DNA from: JAMDCX01 sp049977145
GTDB lineage: Bacteria; Planctomycetota; Phycisphaerae; WQYP01
Direction of reading: 5' to 3'
Length of the DNA: 6,789 nucleotides
NCBI GenBank assembly: GCA_049977145.1
Contig: JBMFGW010000151.1
Coordinates: 1-6,789, forward strand
Shown here one piece after another: positions 6,656 to 6,789 of the stretch (the stretch's first letter is position 1; each line of letters starts with the position of its first letter). Below the pieces are notes generated by a model, which saw only the letters and a program-made list of their open reading frames with translations, made no database searches and was not told where the DNA came from. The position numbers were made by a program, and so were the translations under genes.

Positions 6656-6789
6656 TCACACCTGATCGCCCAGCAAGATTGAGCTGGTTTGCTGCACTAT
6701 GGCGTTTCCTGCATTGAGGCGCTTTACGTCAACATCACCCATCTCGATGCAGAGTCGGCCCGGCATGCCGAAACAGTCTGAATCAGGCG
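6656..6789 (-). CDS. Short unidentified open frame running off the right edge
   Basis: On the minus strand a frame stays open from the window edge for 42 codons and stops at TGA (complement of 6656-6658), at or next to the presumed right end of the insertion sequence. The visible peptide includes CFGMPGRLCIEMGDVDV and ends SILLGDQV. I do not recognise it. A run this short is not rare by chance, and a + strand frame in the same bases is also partly open (ALYVNITHLDAESARHAETV, closed by TGA at 6777-6779), so neither is convincing. If real, it would be the C-terminal end of a convergent gene possibly trimmed by the insertion. Nothing else is visible in the last ~130 bases. Confidence 0.15.
   Translation of the reverse strand, partial: PDSDCFGMPGRLCIEMGDVDVKRLNAGNAIVQQTSSILLGDQV

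Larger units (their letters stand above)
6090..6660 (+). mobile_element. Degenerate IS200/IS605-family insertion sequence (tnpA only)
   Basis: About 570 bases with the layout of an IS200-type element: a left-end hairpin with a TTTA loop, a single Y1-type transposase gene (decayed), and a right-end hairpin also with a TTTA loop. No tnpB is present. These elements move as single strands, have no terminal inverted repeats and make no target duplication, so exact ends cannot be fixed here; both limits are uncertain by roughly 15 bases. It begins at most a few tens of bases after the pilY1 stop codon. The transposase is broken in several places, so the copy cannot move on its own, though the hairpins might still be recognised by an intact relative elsewhere in the genome. 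Confidence 0.75.

Noticed and set aside
6661..6787. Inverted CCTGAT / ATCAGG pair as a mobile-element boundary
   Set aside because: Only 6 bp over 127 bases with no supporting structure; expected by chance.
1..6789. CRISPR array, tRNA or rRNA gene, phage or defence system
   Set aside because: No regularly spaced repeats, cloverleaf-like sequence, rRNA sequence or defence-type domains were seen on either strand.

Overview
This window looks like ordinary but well-preserved proteobacterial chromosome (gamma, beta or Acidithiobacillia-like; the sequence does not allow a finer call). GC content is moderate to high. It carries the minor-pilin and tip-adhesin block of a type IVa pilus operon, all on the + strand, followed by a decayed insertion sequence.

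Layout: bases 2-268 are the C-terminal end of the inner-membrane platform protein PilC, cut by the window edge. Then come a PilV-like minor pilin (279-734), a PilW-like minor pilin (703-1860), a PilX-like minor pilin (1872-2465) and a large PilY1-type tip adhesin (2480-6076). The genes are packed with short gaps or overlaps, each with a visible or plausible ribosome binding site and no promoter or terminator between them, so they very probably form one operon continuing from upstream. In the known type IVa pathway, PilV, PilW and PilX form a priming complex with PilY1 that starts pilus assembly and stays at the tip. PilC is the membrane platform on which pilins are added and removed. FimT/FimU and PilE homologues, which often lie in the same cluster, are not present here.

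From about 6090 to 6660 lies a degenerate IS200/IS605-family element. It has a 5-bp stem, TTTA-loop hairpin at its left end, a tnpA broken by a stop codon and several frameshifts, and an imperfect hairpin at its right end. It starts within a few tens of bases of the pilY1 stop codon. The last ~130 bases hold no identifiable gene, only a short minus-strand open frame running off the edge.

I found no clearly new system. The points most worth a second look are the non-canonical calcium loop and large low-GC insertion in PilY1, the six-cysteine PilX-like pilin, and the IS remnant abutting the operon end, with a HUH-to-YUH change in its transposase.
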